Assembly (NCBI RefSeq): GCF_003369915.1
Contig: NC_046675.1
Location: forward strand, 11,036,001 to 11,100,000
DNA: 64,000 nt
DNA from: Drosophila miranda
Taxonomy: Eukaryota; Arthropoda; Insecta; Diptera; Drosophilidae
Reading direction: 5' to 3'
Part shown: in pieces, positions 1 to 12,200 of the stretch
Position numbering within the stretch: the stretch's first letter is position 1
How the letters are laid out: the number at the start of each line of letters is the position of its first letter
Notes under the pieces: generated by a model
Database searches by the model: none
Seen by the model: the letters and a program-made list of their open reading frames with translations, nothing else
Told to the model about the DNA's origin: nothing
Position numbers and translations under genes: made by a program

Positions 1-217
1 GGGGGTGTGTAGGGGGTGCTACATTTAGGCTACATTTGGAATACAAAATACGCAACATAAAAAACCTTTAAAACTCTTTTCTCCTATCAATAAATTATCG
101 AAATCAATCGCCTAGTTTTAATCCTAGATCACCAACTGCACTCCACCACCTGCTGCATCCACTTCCGCTCCTGCTCCCTCTGCGCCTTCTGCTCCTTGAC
201 AAGATTACGCTGATAGT

Positions 218-223
218 TTTATT
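218..223 (-). terminator. AATAAA polyadenylation signal just after the WDR20 stop
   Basis: The minus strand reads AATAAA only 7 bases beyond the TAG stop (230-232). If used, the 3' UTR is very short. A longer 3' UTR running out of the window is equally possible. Confidence 0.4.
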
Positions 224-229
224 GAACTA

Positions 230-3200
230 CTAGATTACCGTCCCACCAGGTGCCGCCGACTGGCTGGGCGACAAGTGCTGCTGGTTGGTGTGCTGCAAAA
301 GAAGAGATTCGATTGAACATGGTTTTGATAGCCTATCGTTGCAGTACTTACTGTTGCATGACCGGGCCGCGCCCATGTATAAATAAACCCATCCTGGCAC
401 GCTGTCAAAAAGCAATCCTCGCGAAATATTAACGCCGTGAGACGCTCGTGGGCAATCTTCTTACACACCAGCGGCTCCAGCAGCGGGCACTCGTCGAAGC
501 GCGGACAGGCGGGCGTGCCGATCAGCTTCATGGGATCGAAGCTGCTCACAGTGGCCGCCGACTGGGCGCCCGTCACCAGGGAGGAGGCATTGTGGGAGGA
601 TTTGCTCAGCTTCAGCGATCCAAAGCTGTGCGCCGTCGAGCTGCTGCCGATGGCAACGCCCGACTCCTGGTTGCTCGAGTGTCCAAAGTTGGAGGAGCTG
701 CTGTTGTTGCTGTGGTTATTGCTGCTGTGATTGTTGTGTTGATTGTAGCTCTTCAGCATGCTCATGGCCTTGCGGTGCTGGCGATGCGCCGTCGAGTTGC
801 TGCCCTCGTGGCCGACGCTGGACGAAGACTTCTTATCCGAGCTGCTCAGGAAATTCAAGTTCGACAGCCGCTGCGTGAGGCTGTTAAAGGCGCTGAAGCC
901 GCTGCCCGAGTTCGAGGACTTGGTCGAGCTGTTGGAAGTCTTGCTGTTGTACCCGGACGTGGCATAGGATGTCCGTTGGCCGCCGCTTCCGCTTGCACTT
1001 GCATGCCCATCGATGCTGTCCGACTTGGTGGCACTGATGCAGTTGGGGAATTTGATTGAGTTGCTTGTCCCATGCGTCCGACTGTTCTGCTTGGTGGAGG
1101 GTGCTGCTGCTGCTGCAGTCGCCACTGCTGCCGCTGCTGCTGGCGTAGTGGCTGCCGCATTCGATGATGTGGAGGCCGGGGTGGCTGCCTCCGTTTCGCA
1201 GTCCTCGGGCGGGGTATTGGCATTCGAGGACTGTGAGGATATCGTGCAGTTGGCGGTGGAGAACTTGCTGGAGCTGCTGTTGCTATTCTCGGTGGCTACT
1301 CCTCCACCCGCCGTCTCTCTGGTGGGACTGCAGCTGTCCAAATCCGCTGCATGATTGCCTCCGCCGCCGCCGTTGCCGTTGCCGCCGGCTCCATGTCCGA
1401 TGGCGATTGGCCGTATCACTTTGATGCCGTCCGCATCGATGCCGCCGTTCAGGAAGCTGGTGTCGTTCAGCTGCGTGCTGTTCACACGCTGCCTCAGCGC
1501 CAGCGGGTGCCGTAGCACGTCCTCCGTAATATCCCAGAGGCAGACCTGCGTGTCCTGGCTGACGGATCCCAGGCGGTAGCTGATGGCCAGCTTGTCCGGC
1601 GCCAGCGCCGCCGACGAGGCATCCGACCGAAACGAGGCAGAGTGGGGGCGAGGCCGGGCTGCATGCACGGGCGTGGAGTTCCGGTCGAAGCCCTCGAACC
1701 CTCCGTTCGCCGTGGAGTCGCCTGAGAAACGGGCCTCCCGCGAGGCCGTGTACTGCTCGTTCAGCTGGTTCTCGTCGTCGCTGAAGTCGCCGCCGTCCCA
1801 GTTGGTGTAGGACGTGGTGTAGGGGTCAAAGGCCACCACCGAGACCCAGGAACGATGGCCCTGGCCGCGGGCCACCACACGGCGCTCCTGCAGCGACCAC
1901 ACCGTCACGAGATCATCCTCGCCGCCGACCACAATGTACTTGCCATCGGGGGACCAGCAGACGCAGAGGAAGCCGCCGAAATAGGAACGCGCGATGCCCA
2001 GCAGCTCCATGGTGTCGTAGTGAAAGACCCGCAGGAAGCCGTCCTGCGAGACGACCGCCAGATTGGAGCCGCACGGCGAGAAGCAGAACTCATTGATGCA
2101 GCAGTTGTCGGTGCTGAAGGCCCACTTGTAGAGGGGATTCCGCGTCGACTTCGACTTGCAGGTGAGTATCGTGTAGCCGTCGCCCATTTTGAACGGCTGG
2201 TAGTTGGGCGCCGTGGCCGCACACGGCAGCTCCTCGTTGTACAGATACAAGTGGCCCGACGAGTGCGAGGCGAGAAACAGATGGGGAGAATTCGGCAGCC
2301 ACTTCAGGCAGGTCACTTTGGTCTTGTCGATAAGGCGCTGCGAATAGACAAAACTCGGCCGTTACAATCGACTCTTGCACGTGTGCACTTCCACTTACCT
2401 CCTCGTTGAACAGCTTCCGCAGCTCCCGTGGCCCCATCTGCGGGGATACCAGCTGGATTTGGCCCGTGGTGAAGCCCACCAGCAGCGGTGCGCCCGTGGG
2501 CGTGGCCGAGTTCGAGTTGAAGTCGTGGCAGCTGGGATTGGTGCCCTTGTAGAACTTCTTATCGATCGGTTTGCTCATCTCCGTGCCCTGCAAACAAGAG
2601 AGACGATAACTATCATCTGAAATACTGGCAAACCCTCTCGCAATCTCATACAAATTAACACATTCATTACGGAGGCTGGATGGAAATTAGCGGCTCGTTG
2701 CCGGAATCAGGTGGCCCCTGCCCACGGGCCCTACAACTCAAACGTTTGCCAAGTTTTTTCTCAGATAACACACAGACGGACGGATAGCAACTATATCAAC
2801 ACCAAAAAAAAAAGGCAAACACAAGACTAAATATGTAAAAGAATTGCAAAGCAAGCTGGTTGGTGGCCGTGCGGCAACAATGCCAAAAGAATTAGAAACA
2901 GCTGCTACACGGAAGGGAAGGGAGGGCAGGGCTACGGCTACGGCTACGGCTACAATGGTTGCACACACAAGAATGAGCTGGGTTCCAAGTCGAACAGGGC
3001 ACACACTCACTAATCACCAGATAGATATGGAAAGACACTTCAAAATGCCGCATAACATGTCTAAAGCCATCGAAAGACTCTTCACTGAGCTTTGGGAATA
3101 TAGATAGCTGATAATTGATTGATTTTTCACCATTTACTGAGTAGAAATATTGATGAGAATGGAATATACCCATGTACTTTAGATTCGTCAAAAGATTATC

Positions 3201-4530
3201 ATCAGTTGGTGATAATTGAAAGATTTCTATCAGAAATTGAGACTTTCAAAAGGGATTCGGCGAAGACAGGAACGTATCATCTACAAAAAGCCAACAGCCA
3301 CCAAACAGTGCCCCTTCTAGCCAATGATCCACGTGATTCTGAATATCAGATAGATACAAAAACACTATAAAATACCCTACATTTCATGCCCTACTCAAAT
3401 TGGAATTCCATCCACGTTTCAGACGATCATCTCCCGCTATTAACTTGATGGATATTCTACCTGCTTCTATGACTAATGGTCACCTGTTTGAACTATCTAA
3501 ATGTACATTTACCAGTGAGAATACCACTAGAATGCACCCTCCAAGCCCCAGCGGACATGTGCATCTGCTGTGCGCTACCTTCGAATGCAATAAACATTCA
3601 TAAAAACGCCAAACAAGCGGAGAATTGATCAAACGCTGCTCGAAGTAGAGCAAATTAAGCGGCCGACCCGACCCTCAAGGGGACACAGCGCCACCCCCCC
3701 TGCATGGGTATCCGCGAAACCATTTGGTTTGCCAATTGCAATCTGGTGCAATCTGCTGCCTGCCTAGAATGCAATTGCGCGCTTATCTAGCAGCTCTCTG
3801 GAGCATGTGCCCCTCCTGCTCCAGTGGCCTGATAAGCCGTCTTCCTTCGCCACAGATTGAGGAGTGGGGCATCACTCACCTTTTTGGCACCGCGAAAGGA
3901 GTACACATAGAGATCGCGGCCAAAGTTGAAGCAGATGCGATCCCCGCCCACGACCTGGCTGCTGGCCATCCCATTCTGGTCCGTCACTCCTCCATTCATC
4001 ATCGAGTGCATGGAGATTCCGCCACCCAAGCGGGCGTCTACGGTGCTATTGCTGTTGTTGTAGTTGTTGTCACCGCCAGCACCGCCATTGAAGATGTTAC
4101 CGCCGCCCCCTCCCGCACCGCCAGATGTGCTTGTTGTTGGAGTGGTGGTGTTGCTGGTGGATGCTGCAGGTGTTGCCGTTGAGGCACCATTCGAATTCGT
4201 GCCGCGATTACCGCTCGTTGTTGTAGTTGTTGTGGTTGCCGCCGCTGCTGCTGCTGTGGGCGAAGCACCGCTCGCTGCAGCCGGCTCGTTGTTGCTCTTA
4301 TTGCCATTGCTGTTGCTGTTGCTGTTGCCGGCATTGGTGCTGCTGCCATGCGCCGGATTCGGTAGCGTCACAATCGAGACGCGCACCTGCGGCGAGCTCT
4401 GGTTGCTGCTGTAGCCGACGCGATTGGGGCGGGAGTATTCGGAGAGGGTCAGCAGCCGGTAGGTGCCCTCGCGCGTTACGAATTGTGTTTTCAGATCGTC
4501 CTTGACATTGGCATCCAATTGGCTGGCCAT
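230..4530 (-). CDS. Wdr20: WDR20-like WD40 protein (4 coding exons)
   Basis: WDR20 proteins are WD40 scaffolds that bind and activate the deubiquitinases USP12/USP46. Coding exons on the minus strand are 3880-4530, 2399-2587, 352-2337 and 230-292, all with GT-AG junctions in phase 0, giving about 962 aa. The start (MASQLD...) is the ATG at 4528-4530. The N-terminus carries the family block around TREGTYRLLTLSEYSRPNRV; exon 2 gives SKPIDKKFYKGTNPSCHDF; exon 3 holds the WD40 blades (SYFGGFLCVCWSPDGKYIV, GGEDDLVTVWS, GHRSWVSVVAFDPYTTS) and the C-terminal block (PLLEPLVCKKIAHERLTALI). Between them is a long Ser/Asn/His/Gly-rich low-complexity insert (about residues 560-860) that vertebrate WDR20 has in shorter form. 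The last exon adds a 20-residue tail ending GGTVI, reached through a good donor (ACA/GTAAGT at 352/351). Homolog of D. melanogaster CG6420 by recall. Confidence 0.93.
2588..3879 (-). other. WDR20 intron 1 (about 1.3 kb)
   Basis: Donor AAG/GTGAGT at 3880/3879 and acceptor TTTGCAG ending at 2588. The intron holds a short (ACGGCT)n tract at 2931-2953. I see no gene in it. Confidence 0.8.
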
Positions 4531-5100
4531 TACGTGGCTGTGCGGTAATGTTGATGCTTTGTGTTCCTCCTGCTGCTGCTGCCTTGCCACAACGCGCCGC
4601 CACACCTCTTCTCAGCCCATGCCTTGCGCGCCACACACGCAAAGGCTGTCGCTGCTGCTTCTACCTGCCGCTGCCGCTGCTGCGCTGCTGCTGCTGCTAC
4701 CACTGCTGCCACTGCTGCCTTTGCTTTTGAGTGTTTTTCCTCTAAAAATCGTTAATTTTTCTGCCACTAATTAACCGCTCTATGTGTTTGTGTATGTGTG
4801 TATGTGTGTGTGTTTGTGTGGATCGGATTCACTTTGCGCTTGCACTTTTACTCTTATTTTTATAATTAGATTTATTCTCCCCTGTCGCCTGTCGTCACTC
4901 TACACTACACTTTCAGTTTGTGTGGCGCTGTTTTTTGTTGCGGAATTTGCACTTTTTTCCATTCGTTGCAAGTGCAGCCCGGTCCCTGCATTTTAGCGCT
5001 GATGTGCCTCACTGTCAGGCGCTGTAAATTGACCGCACGTTCCGTTTTTATTCCGCACAATTACTTAATTTATTTTATTTTATTTCTTATTTCTTATTAG
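4531..5100 (-). other. WDR20 5' UTR and leader region
   Basis: About 570 bases between the inferred promoter and the start codon. On the plus strand it reads as CTG/GCC triplet runs near 4555-4715, then T-rich sequence with a short GT tract near 4786-4822. The CAG-rich leader is common in Drosophila transcripts. No reading frame in it looks like a separate gene. Confidence 0.5.
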
Positions 5101-5102
5101 AA

Positions 5103-5190
5103 GCAGTGTGACCGCGGATTTATCGTTAAAATATACCGTCCGACTCTCAGATATACCAAAATATACCGTCTCATTTTAAAAATATACCGT
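5103..5190 (-). promoter_or_regulatory. WDR20 core promoter: Ohler motif 1 plus repeated motif-6-like boxes
   Basis: On the minus strand GCGGTCACACTG (5104-5115) matches Drosophila core-promoter motif 1 (YGGTCACACTR, bound by M1BP). Beside it are three copies of CGGTATATTTT and one TGGTATATCT-like copy, resembling motif 6 (KTYRGTATWTTT). Motif 1 with motif 6 is the classic TATA-less housekeeping promoter of flies. The position about 570 bases upstream of the WDR20 start and the minus orientation suit this gene. Confidence 0.6.
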
Positions 5191-6520
5191 ACAAATACTG
5201 ACGAATTCAAGTTCTATTTTACATATTCCTCGGTTTTGATTTTCCGTAGAATATTACTATATATATAGCACATCTAGCTATGCCCACATAATTTTATCCG
5301 AATAATTAAACTATTCTCAACTTGACTGGCTTATTTTAAACACTTGCTTTTATTGCATTTTGCGTAAAAAGAGGTTTTGGCGAAATAAGTCAAACAAAAA
5401 ACAAGTAGCGAAATAGGTCATTCAAAACAAACGAAAAAGGAAATTGCTCAATTTTGATATTCCATTGAATAATGCTTACTATCTAGATCTCTCAGCAATG
5501 CCCACATGGTTTTATCCCATTGATGAATAAATTTTCTACAAGATTGGATAGTTTTTAATCCTTGTTTTTATTGTATTTATTGTAAAAAAAGGTTTAAACG
5601 AAAAAGTTCAACAAAAAAAGAGTCGCTATATTGCGTGTAAGCCGTAGTATAGGCCTTTGTATACCCTATTTTGTTAGTTTTAAATGAAAGTATAAATATT
5701 GATATGAAGATAAAACTTAACTAATAAAGACCTTTTCTCAAATTGCCTTTTTTTTAGGCCTATCTACATATTCATGTATATGATGAGTGTTTTGTATATA
5801 TATCTCGATCCTGATACCTATTCTTGGTCCCTACAATAAGACAATAAGCTTGAAAATATCGTTGAAATATTGAAAATAATATTAAATAATATTGAATAAT
5901 ATTAGAAATATATTGAAAATAAATTGTTTTTGCCTGGGATGACAAACATATTCACAATCCTATAACATCCATTTCCCCCAGGGTATGTGTGTATGGAATG
6001 GGACTCATGCTGTGAACCGGTTATGTCGACTAATTCTTGGTTATTCTTTCTTCCGTCGACTATTATCAGCTAAATAGAACATTTAGCCATGCCCACTCAT
6101 TTTTATACGATTGATGAATCAATTCTATACATGATTGGCTTATTCGAAATACTTGCATTTATTGGATTTTTATATAACATTGAAAATTAAATTAATAGAT
6201 TGATGAAATTGACAAAAATACCATGGGAGCGCGGCGAAAATCAGTATTTCTACAGTATGACCCTCAGAACAGCACCGAAATATACCGCCTAATTTTCAAA
6301 ATATACCGTAAATATACTGACGCATTCAAGTGCTACTATACAATTCCCCGTTTTTGATATTCCGTGGAATATTACCATGTATATAGAGCATTTAGCTACG
6401 CCCACATAGTTTTATCCGATTAATGAATAAATTTTCTACAAGATTGGCTAATTCAAAGTACTGCTTTTTCTGCATTTTTTTAAATATATGGGTTAAACAA
6501 AAAATGTCAAACTTAAAACC
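5103..6520 (+). repeat. Four degenerate direct copies of a 150-300 bp repeat
   Basis: Approximate copies are 5103-5405, 5445-5620, 6045-6190 and 6255-6520. Each shares a core reading roughly ATGCCCACATNGTTTTATCC, followed by GATTAATGAATAAATTTTCTA-like sequence, a GATTGGCT..TT block and a TTTTTATTGCATTTT block. Copies 1 and 4 also carry the upstream ATATACCG boxes and a motif-1-like element (CAGTGTGACC; CAGTATGACC). All are in the same orientation. The 5620-6045 stretch between them is AT-rich with no gene. This could be a local tandem duplication or a dispersed repeat family. Confidence 0.65.
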
Positions 6521-6606
6521 CTAGCAAGCTGGTGTGAGTGTTGGGTTTCGTTCAATTTACTGATTAGTTCGTTCGCGAACTAATTCGTTCTTCAGGTTCG
6601 TTTGAA

Positions 6607-6616
6607 ATCAGCTGTT
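6607..6616 (+). promoter_or_regulatory. E-box core-promoter motif (Ohler motif 5) upstream of PGS1
   Basis: ATCAGCTGTT matches AWCAGCTGWT, a motif enriched at fly housekeeping start sites. It lies about 105 bases upstream of the first PGS1 ATG and probably marks that promoter. Confidence 0.5.
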
Positions 6617-6715
6617 TGACGCACGCTGTCCAGCACTTATCACTTGGATAAACTTGGATATATTTTTGTATAGTGAAATTCCAAGTTTTTTCTGCATTAA
6701 ATCGCCCACCGATGA

Positions 6716-8378
6716 ATGGAAGTAGGGCCAAAAGTGGAGTCAAAGAACAGTGAACAATGTCTGAGGGGCATATACAGCTACTGCGCACCAAATATCAATA
6801 AGCAGTCCGCGAAGACGTCACGAGAGAAACCCCGCGCTGGAATAATGTTATATCTGCGTCGCTTGTTCAGCCAGGAGCTGAGTCCTGCCGCACAAACGGA
6901 TTTTCTGGGCTGCCTGCAACAGGCACCGCACCTGCTAACCAATGGCTTTGCCGGATCCCAGGCCCTGGAGAGTCTTTCCTGGTTACACAATCTGGCGCCC
7001 TGCTTCCCGCTGCGCGGCGACCAGATCCATGTGATACACGAGCCCCAGCACTTCTACGATACTCTGGTACAGCGAATTGCCATGGCAAAGAAGCGCATCG
7101 TGCTGGCCAGCCTCTACCTGGGCACGGGCCAGCTGGAGAGTACCTTTGTCCAGACGTTGCGTCACAGCCTGCAGTCGGAGTCGTCGCTGCGCCTGAACGT
7201 GCTATTGGATTTCACACGCGGTACACGTGGCGATCTCAATTCCAAGTCCATGCTAATGCCGCTGGTCCGCGAATTCAAGGAGCAGGTCCAACTATCCCTA
7301 TACCACACGCCAGATCTTCGGGGGATGACCAAGCGACTGGCGCCACCGCGCTGGAACGAGCTCCTGGGCCTGCAGCATATGAAGGTCTACCTGTTCGACG
7401 ATGCGGTCATCATATCCGGGGCCAATCTTTCGAATGACTATTTCACCAACCGACAAGACCGCTACATCCTAATCGAAGATAAGCCCCTGGCGGACTTTTA
7501 TGCGCAGCTCATTGGGCGGGTGCAGGAGTTCAGCCTGGCCGTGAGCCCAGACGCCACAGAGGGGCTGCATCCCAACTGGCGCATCCTTCCCTACGAGGGC
7601 ACCAAGCAGGAGTTCATTCAGCTGGCCAGGAAGCGGATATCGGACTTTGTCCAGGAGACATATAAGCGACAGAGTCAGGTCAGGGACCTGCAGACGCGGG
7701 CGGACACCTGGTTGTTCCCGCTGCTCGAGATGGGTCAGATTGGCATCCATCACGACAGTTTGGTCACCAAGCGTCTGCTCTCCAGCTGCATTGCCGGCTC
7801 CCGCCTCAAACTGGCCACCGGCTACTTCAACCTGACGCAGGAATACATGGACACCATCACGCATGAGTGCCTCGCGCAGTGCAGCATTCTCATGGCCCAT
7901 CCAAACGTAAGCGAGACTGTCATTTCGAGGTGTTTCTTCTTAAAATCGTTTTCCACAGGCGAATGGCTTCCAGGGCGCTAAGGGGCCTGCCGGCGGAATT
8001 CCGGCTGCATACACCCTGATAGCAAAGAGCTTCTACGAGAGCTTGGTGCGTCGAAAGCAGAATCATCGCGTCAACTTCTTCGAGTACGAGAAGCCAGGCT
8101 GGACGTACCACGCCAAGGGCCTGTGGTACTACCTGCCCGAGGCGCGTCTACCAAATCTAACGCTCATCGGCTCCTCAAACTTCGGCGAGCGTTCGGTCAA
8201 TCGCGATCTGGAGACCCAGGTGTGCCTGGTGACGACCAACACGGATCTGAGCCAGCGCCTGCAGGCCGAGGCGGATCGCCTCTATGATCTGTCTCAGACG
8301 GCGGAGCGGGAGATTGTTAGGCGGGCAGTGCCCCGCTGGGTGCAGGCCGTCGTTCGCATATTCAGGAACTTTTTTTAG
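6716..8378 (+). CDS. PGS1: CDP-diacylglycerol-glycerol-3-phosphate 3-phosphatidyltransferase
   Basis: Makes phosphatidylglycerophosphate from CDP-diacylglycerol and glycerol-3-phosphate, the committed step of cardiolipin synthesis in mitochondria. Two exons, 6716-7906 and 7959-8378, joined by a 52-base phase-0 intron (AAC/GTAAGC ... CCACAG/GCG), give 536 aa. It is a phospholipase-D-superfamily enzyme. The first HKD motif is HMKVYLFDD (His about 221) followed by ISGANLSNDY. The second half carries HAKGLWYYLP (His about 448) followed by LIGSSNFGERSVNRDLE, as in animal PGS1. The end RIFRNFF also matches the family. The start is uncertain: the ATG at 6845 opens MLYLRRLFSQ, a plausible mitochondrial targeting helix, and the 43 residues before it look non-conserved. 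An overlapping 13-codon upstream ORF starts at 6712. Confidence 0.93.
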
Positions 8379-8552
8379 ACTTTTCAATTTGTTAGTTAAA
8401 TTGGTTTTTGTTAGGGCCCCGCCCCCATCGTACCAGTTACTATAGTGTTTAAATCGTGTTTAATTATTGCCTTGGCATGCATGTGTGTGTGTGTGTGTGG
8501 TTGATACTGCTGTAAATTGTTAGTTTTGTACACAGTTTAGGAGTTGTTAAAC

Positions 8553-8558
8553 AATAAA
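8553..8558 (+). terminator. PGS1 polyadenylation signal
   Basis: AATAAA lies 175 bases after the PGS1 stop, in a T-rich 3' UTR that includes a short GT tract at about 8482-8499. Confidence 0.7.
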
Positions 8559-8950
8559 GTGGATTTTGAAAGGAATATATTAGTGCGCCCAATCAATCTG
8601 AAACTGTAACTGCAGTGCTGGCTAGCAATATCGAAAATTCGAGCTTGACTGCGAAAACAGTTTTAAGATACTTATGCGCGTTTGTGTGCGTAGACAGCAG
8701 GAAAAACATGTGAAACCGTGCAGACCCCAACTTAAAAGCCTTTTCAACGAGCCTCTCCTCTTTTAACCAGGAATGTATGCATATTGGTGAATAATAATGT
8801 GGATTTTTAAAGGAATATTTGCGCCCCATCGATTTCAAACTGAACAGTGTTGGCTACCGCTAGGGGAAACAGCTGTTTCGAACTTATGTATGTGTGTGGA
8901 GCCGCGCCGCTCCATCAGAGCTCCAAAGCCTCTTCTCTTCGCTGATTACT
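8555..8950 (+). repeat. Degenerate tandem duplication spanning the PGS1 end and Mekk1 promoter
   Basis: Copy 1 (about 8555-8765) and copy 2 (about 8795-8950) share, in order: GTGGATTTTNAAAGGAATAT, a GCGCCC block, CAATC/CGATT..AAACTG, CAGTGYTGGCTA, a GAAAACAG..TT block, TTATGYRTGTGTG, and AAAGCCTYTTC..CTCT near the end. Copy 1 follows the PGS1 poly(A) signal directly; in copy 2 the equivalent AATAAA reads AATAATAAT. Confidence 0.6.
8868..8877 (+). promoter_or_regulatory. E-box core-promoter motif upstream of Mekk1
   Basis: AACAGCTGTT matches Ohler motif 5 (AWCAGCTGWT). It lies in the second copy of the duplicated intergenic segment, about 420 bases before the Mekk1 start, and is a likely part of the distal Mekk1 promoter. 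Confidence 0.45.
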
Positions 8951-9288
8951 GTATTTTTTTTTGGTCAGGTAAGACGCGTCACCTGGTTGCGGGTCGTGTT
9001 CGGGAACAAATTTGAACGATTTCAAAGCTGAGACCCATTTTGGTTTCGTTATGAACGTCGCCGCCCGTATGCGTAGCCGCATTTGTGTGTTTGTTTGCCG
9101 TGAAAGTTAAATTAAAATAAATCTGATTATCATCCGGCTAAAGCAGTCACAGCAACTGTAAAAACAACAGCAGAGAAGCAGCAGCAGCGCGTGCTACCAG
9201 TGCTTGTGTGTGCGTGTGCATATGTATGCATATATGTGTGTGAAGATTTCTAAGAATAACAAAAGCAGCAACAACAAACACTGCAAAA

Positions 9289-12200
9289 ATGTCAAACAAT
9301 CGTCGAAGAGTGCGCACAATTGATTACGTCGCCCTCCAGAGTCTGCAGCTGCAAACGACAACGACGCCGGCTAGAGGTAACAAAGCAGCAGCCGCAGTGG
9401 AGCAGGAGGAGGATGAAGATGGTGCAGACACCACTACCTCTACCACCAGCCCACCGCCGGTGCCCCCAATGCGGTTACGACGCGAGCACAGCGTGGATGA
9501 GGATGTTGCGAGGTAAGCAACCGGCAGTAGTGGAATTTTTCAGGGTTTTCCAAGCGAACAAGAAATGTTATGTACAAATGTACGTTGCGGCAGCAGCAGC
9601 AGCAGCTTTGGTGTTGGTTTCTCTCGCTCCACTCCTCTCTCCTTGTCCTGCTCGCTCGCTCTCATTTATAAGCGCATTTCACCAGTTTTTTAATTGTTAA
9701 AACGTAAACAACGTGTTTTGCCGCCGCTCAACGAACCCCAGTCGACTTTTAACAAATTGCAAGACAGCCATAAAATACAAAAAAATCAAAAATTGTGCAT
9801 TTTGCTGGAAATTGAATGCCTTGTGTTGTTCTTGTTCTTGGCCGGAGGGAGCGGCGCAATTACAATTATGCACACCACACACACTCTTCTGCCCCGTGAT
9901 CTGCTTACTGCTTTTCTGTGTGAACATTTATCATAACCACCCAATTCGAGGGGGAGTTGAGTCTTCCGAGACATTTGCTGATAACGCCGCTGGCTTTTGC
10001 CTGATAAGACAACGCACACACACACAAGAGCACATATGTATCCATGGCACACTCTTGTTACCTTTTTTTTTTCGCTTTTTGAGTGTCCGCTAGGTGCTTA
10101 TTCATAATTTGTTTAAATTTGATTTGATTTTTCCGGCAAGCAGGAGCGGATGAGACATGGCATTCACAGGAAAACTGTGTTCTTTTTCTGTCGCATGTCT
10201 CTACGCAGTTAGCGGGAAAATCATGCCAAACATACATTTTTTTTGCATGGCACCTGCTCGCCCGCGTTGCGTTGCGTTGCGTTGCTCCTCCCCACCCAGC
10301 AGCAAAGGTGCTGCGTCTCTGCCGTCTTCTATCTCCGTCTTGTTCTTCTTCACCTCGCATACCAGTTTGCTGTGGGGAGAGAGAGGGAGACACGATACGA
10401 CGACGGCGACGACGACTGACTACCAGTTAAAACGCGTTTAATACGTGAGCTTGCACATTCTGCTTTGTAACCTCTTTCGTTATAGCGTCGGGCCGTCCGG
10501 CCGTCGGGCAATTCTGTTTTGAAATCAAATTCGCTTTCTTCTCAAGTTACCCGGAGCTTTGTTTTGTCCCTTGCCCGAATGAATGGAATTCCAATGCCCG
10601 AAGGTCTTTCCTAACTCTTTTTGGACACTTGGCCAAAAGAGCGAGTTCTCTCCCTCTCTCCACGCTCTTGCCCCATTCGTACTTGAACTTGCAACTCGCA
10701 CACTTCTGTGGGTAATCGGCGGGCATGCCCGGTGATACCATCAGTTGGTCTGATAAGCATAATTACGGCGTGTACATACATAACGGAAAACATTTCCGCA
10801 TGCCCCGCACACTCACACGTGCCGTATTTTTTTTGGCTTTTCGAATAGTGTGTTTCTCAAAATTCTGTTTACTCCAGACAGTGGTAGTGATCGTTTTATT
10901 GGCTCTAATATAATAGAGGAGAAAAATAACAAGAACGAAAAAAATACTACCATCGGCAGCCGAAGCTTTTGATACCCTTGACTGATCGATCGTTTCTGTG
11001 GTATCGATATGAAGATGATTCTTGCTAAAATGTTGAATATTCTTGTCGAAAAAGATTTGATATTTTTTATGAGCCCTGGCCTTCTTCGAACTGAGCCACA
11101 GGAAGGGCCAGCTCGAATGCCGGTTGTGATGGGTGAGTGATGGCTGAGGGGGAAATTGCTCCATTACTCATGGCGACCGCTGTTATGCCTCATGAATGAT
11201 GCCCCCAGTGCGTATGTGTAACGAAAGGGTGTTGTATATCAAGAATACGCCCTGGAAGTCACGTGACGTAGCGGAAAGTCATAGGCATTCCTATGACTCG
11301 AAGCCACTTGATTGAATCGATTTGAATTGATTTTCCCTTCGATTTGTGGCACGCAGGCAGACTACCAGCTGGAGAATACACCGCCCACCTTCCACCACCC
11401 ACCGTCCACCACCCACCGTCCACCACACACCTTTCACCACCCACTGTGTGTGTGTGGGGTAAACAAAGCTAATTAAGTAACGAGCGCGTACATAATAAAA
11501 TTCAATAAATTAATATTAAATGTTCGCCAGCAGGCGCGAAGTCAATTACAAACCAGAAAACAAACGAATGGCAAACAGATCAGATCGGCAGCCGCTCTCC
11601 CTCTCTCTCTCTCTTACTCTCTATCTCGCTGGCCAACCACCCACTAAACTACTCTCAAACTCTCTCCAACACTCTCTTAGGCAGATGGTGCCGATGGGGC
11701 GCTCGTGCTTTTAGTTTGCCGCCGTTTGCACTCGGCACTCGGCAGCAGTCGTTAGAGACGCGACGCCATCGTACACGCGATATACACCATAGACTCGACC
11801 GCCGCGTACTCTATACATATAGTATATATCGGTATATCGACGAGAGACGACTCGACTCGATGGGGTAAATTCTTGTTAAAAGTGCTAATAAATTGACTGC
11901 CTGCCGCCGCGCCGCATTTTGCTTTGCCTGACGAATGTCGCGCGTTATGAAATCCTCCTCCGGCGCCAAAAGGAAGAAAAGAGGCGTCTGAACTATGGCC
12001 TTTTTGCATGCGCTGATAAACAGTAAACAATAAAACTACTGAAGATAGTGCATAAATACATCTACATATATGTATGTAACAGAAATCGCATTAAGAGTCG
12101 CCAAGATTTCCCCCCCGCCCACAAAGTCCACTCATCGTTTCGCTCGCGTCTAAAGTTCGCCACTCTCCGGAGTCCCTCCCTCTCTCCGCATGTAATTTTT

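Noticed and set aside
448-1423. Long plus-strand open frames opposite WDR20 exon 3
   Set aside because: They are mirror frames of Ser/Gln/Ala repeat codons in the real minus-strand exon and have no splice or start context.
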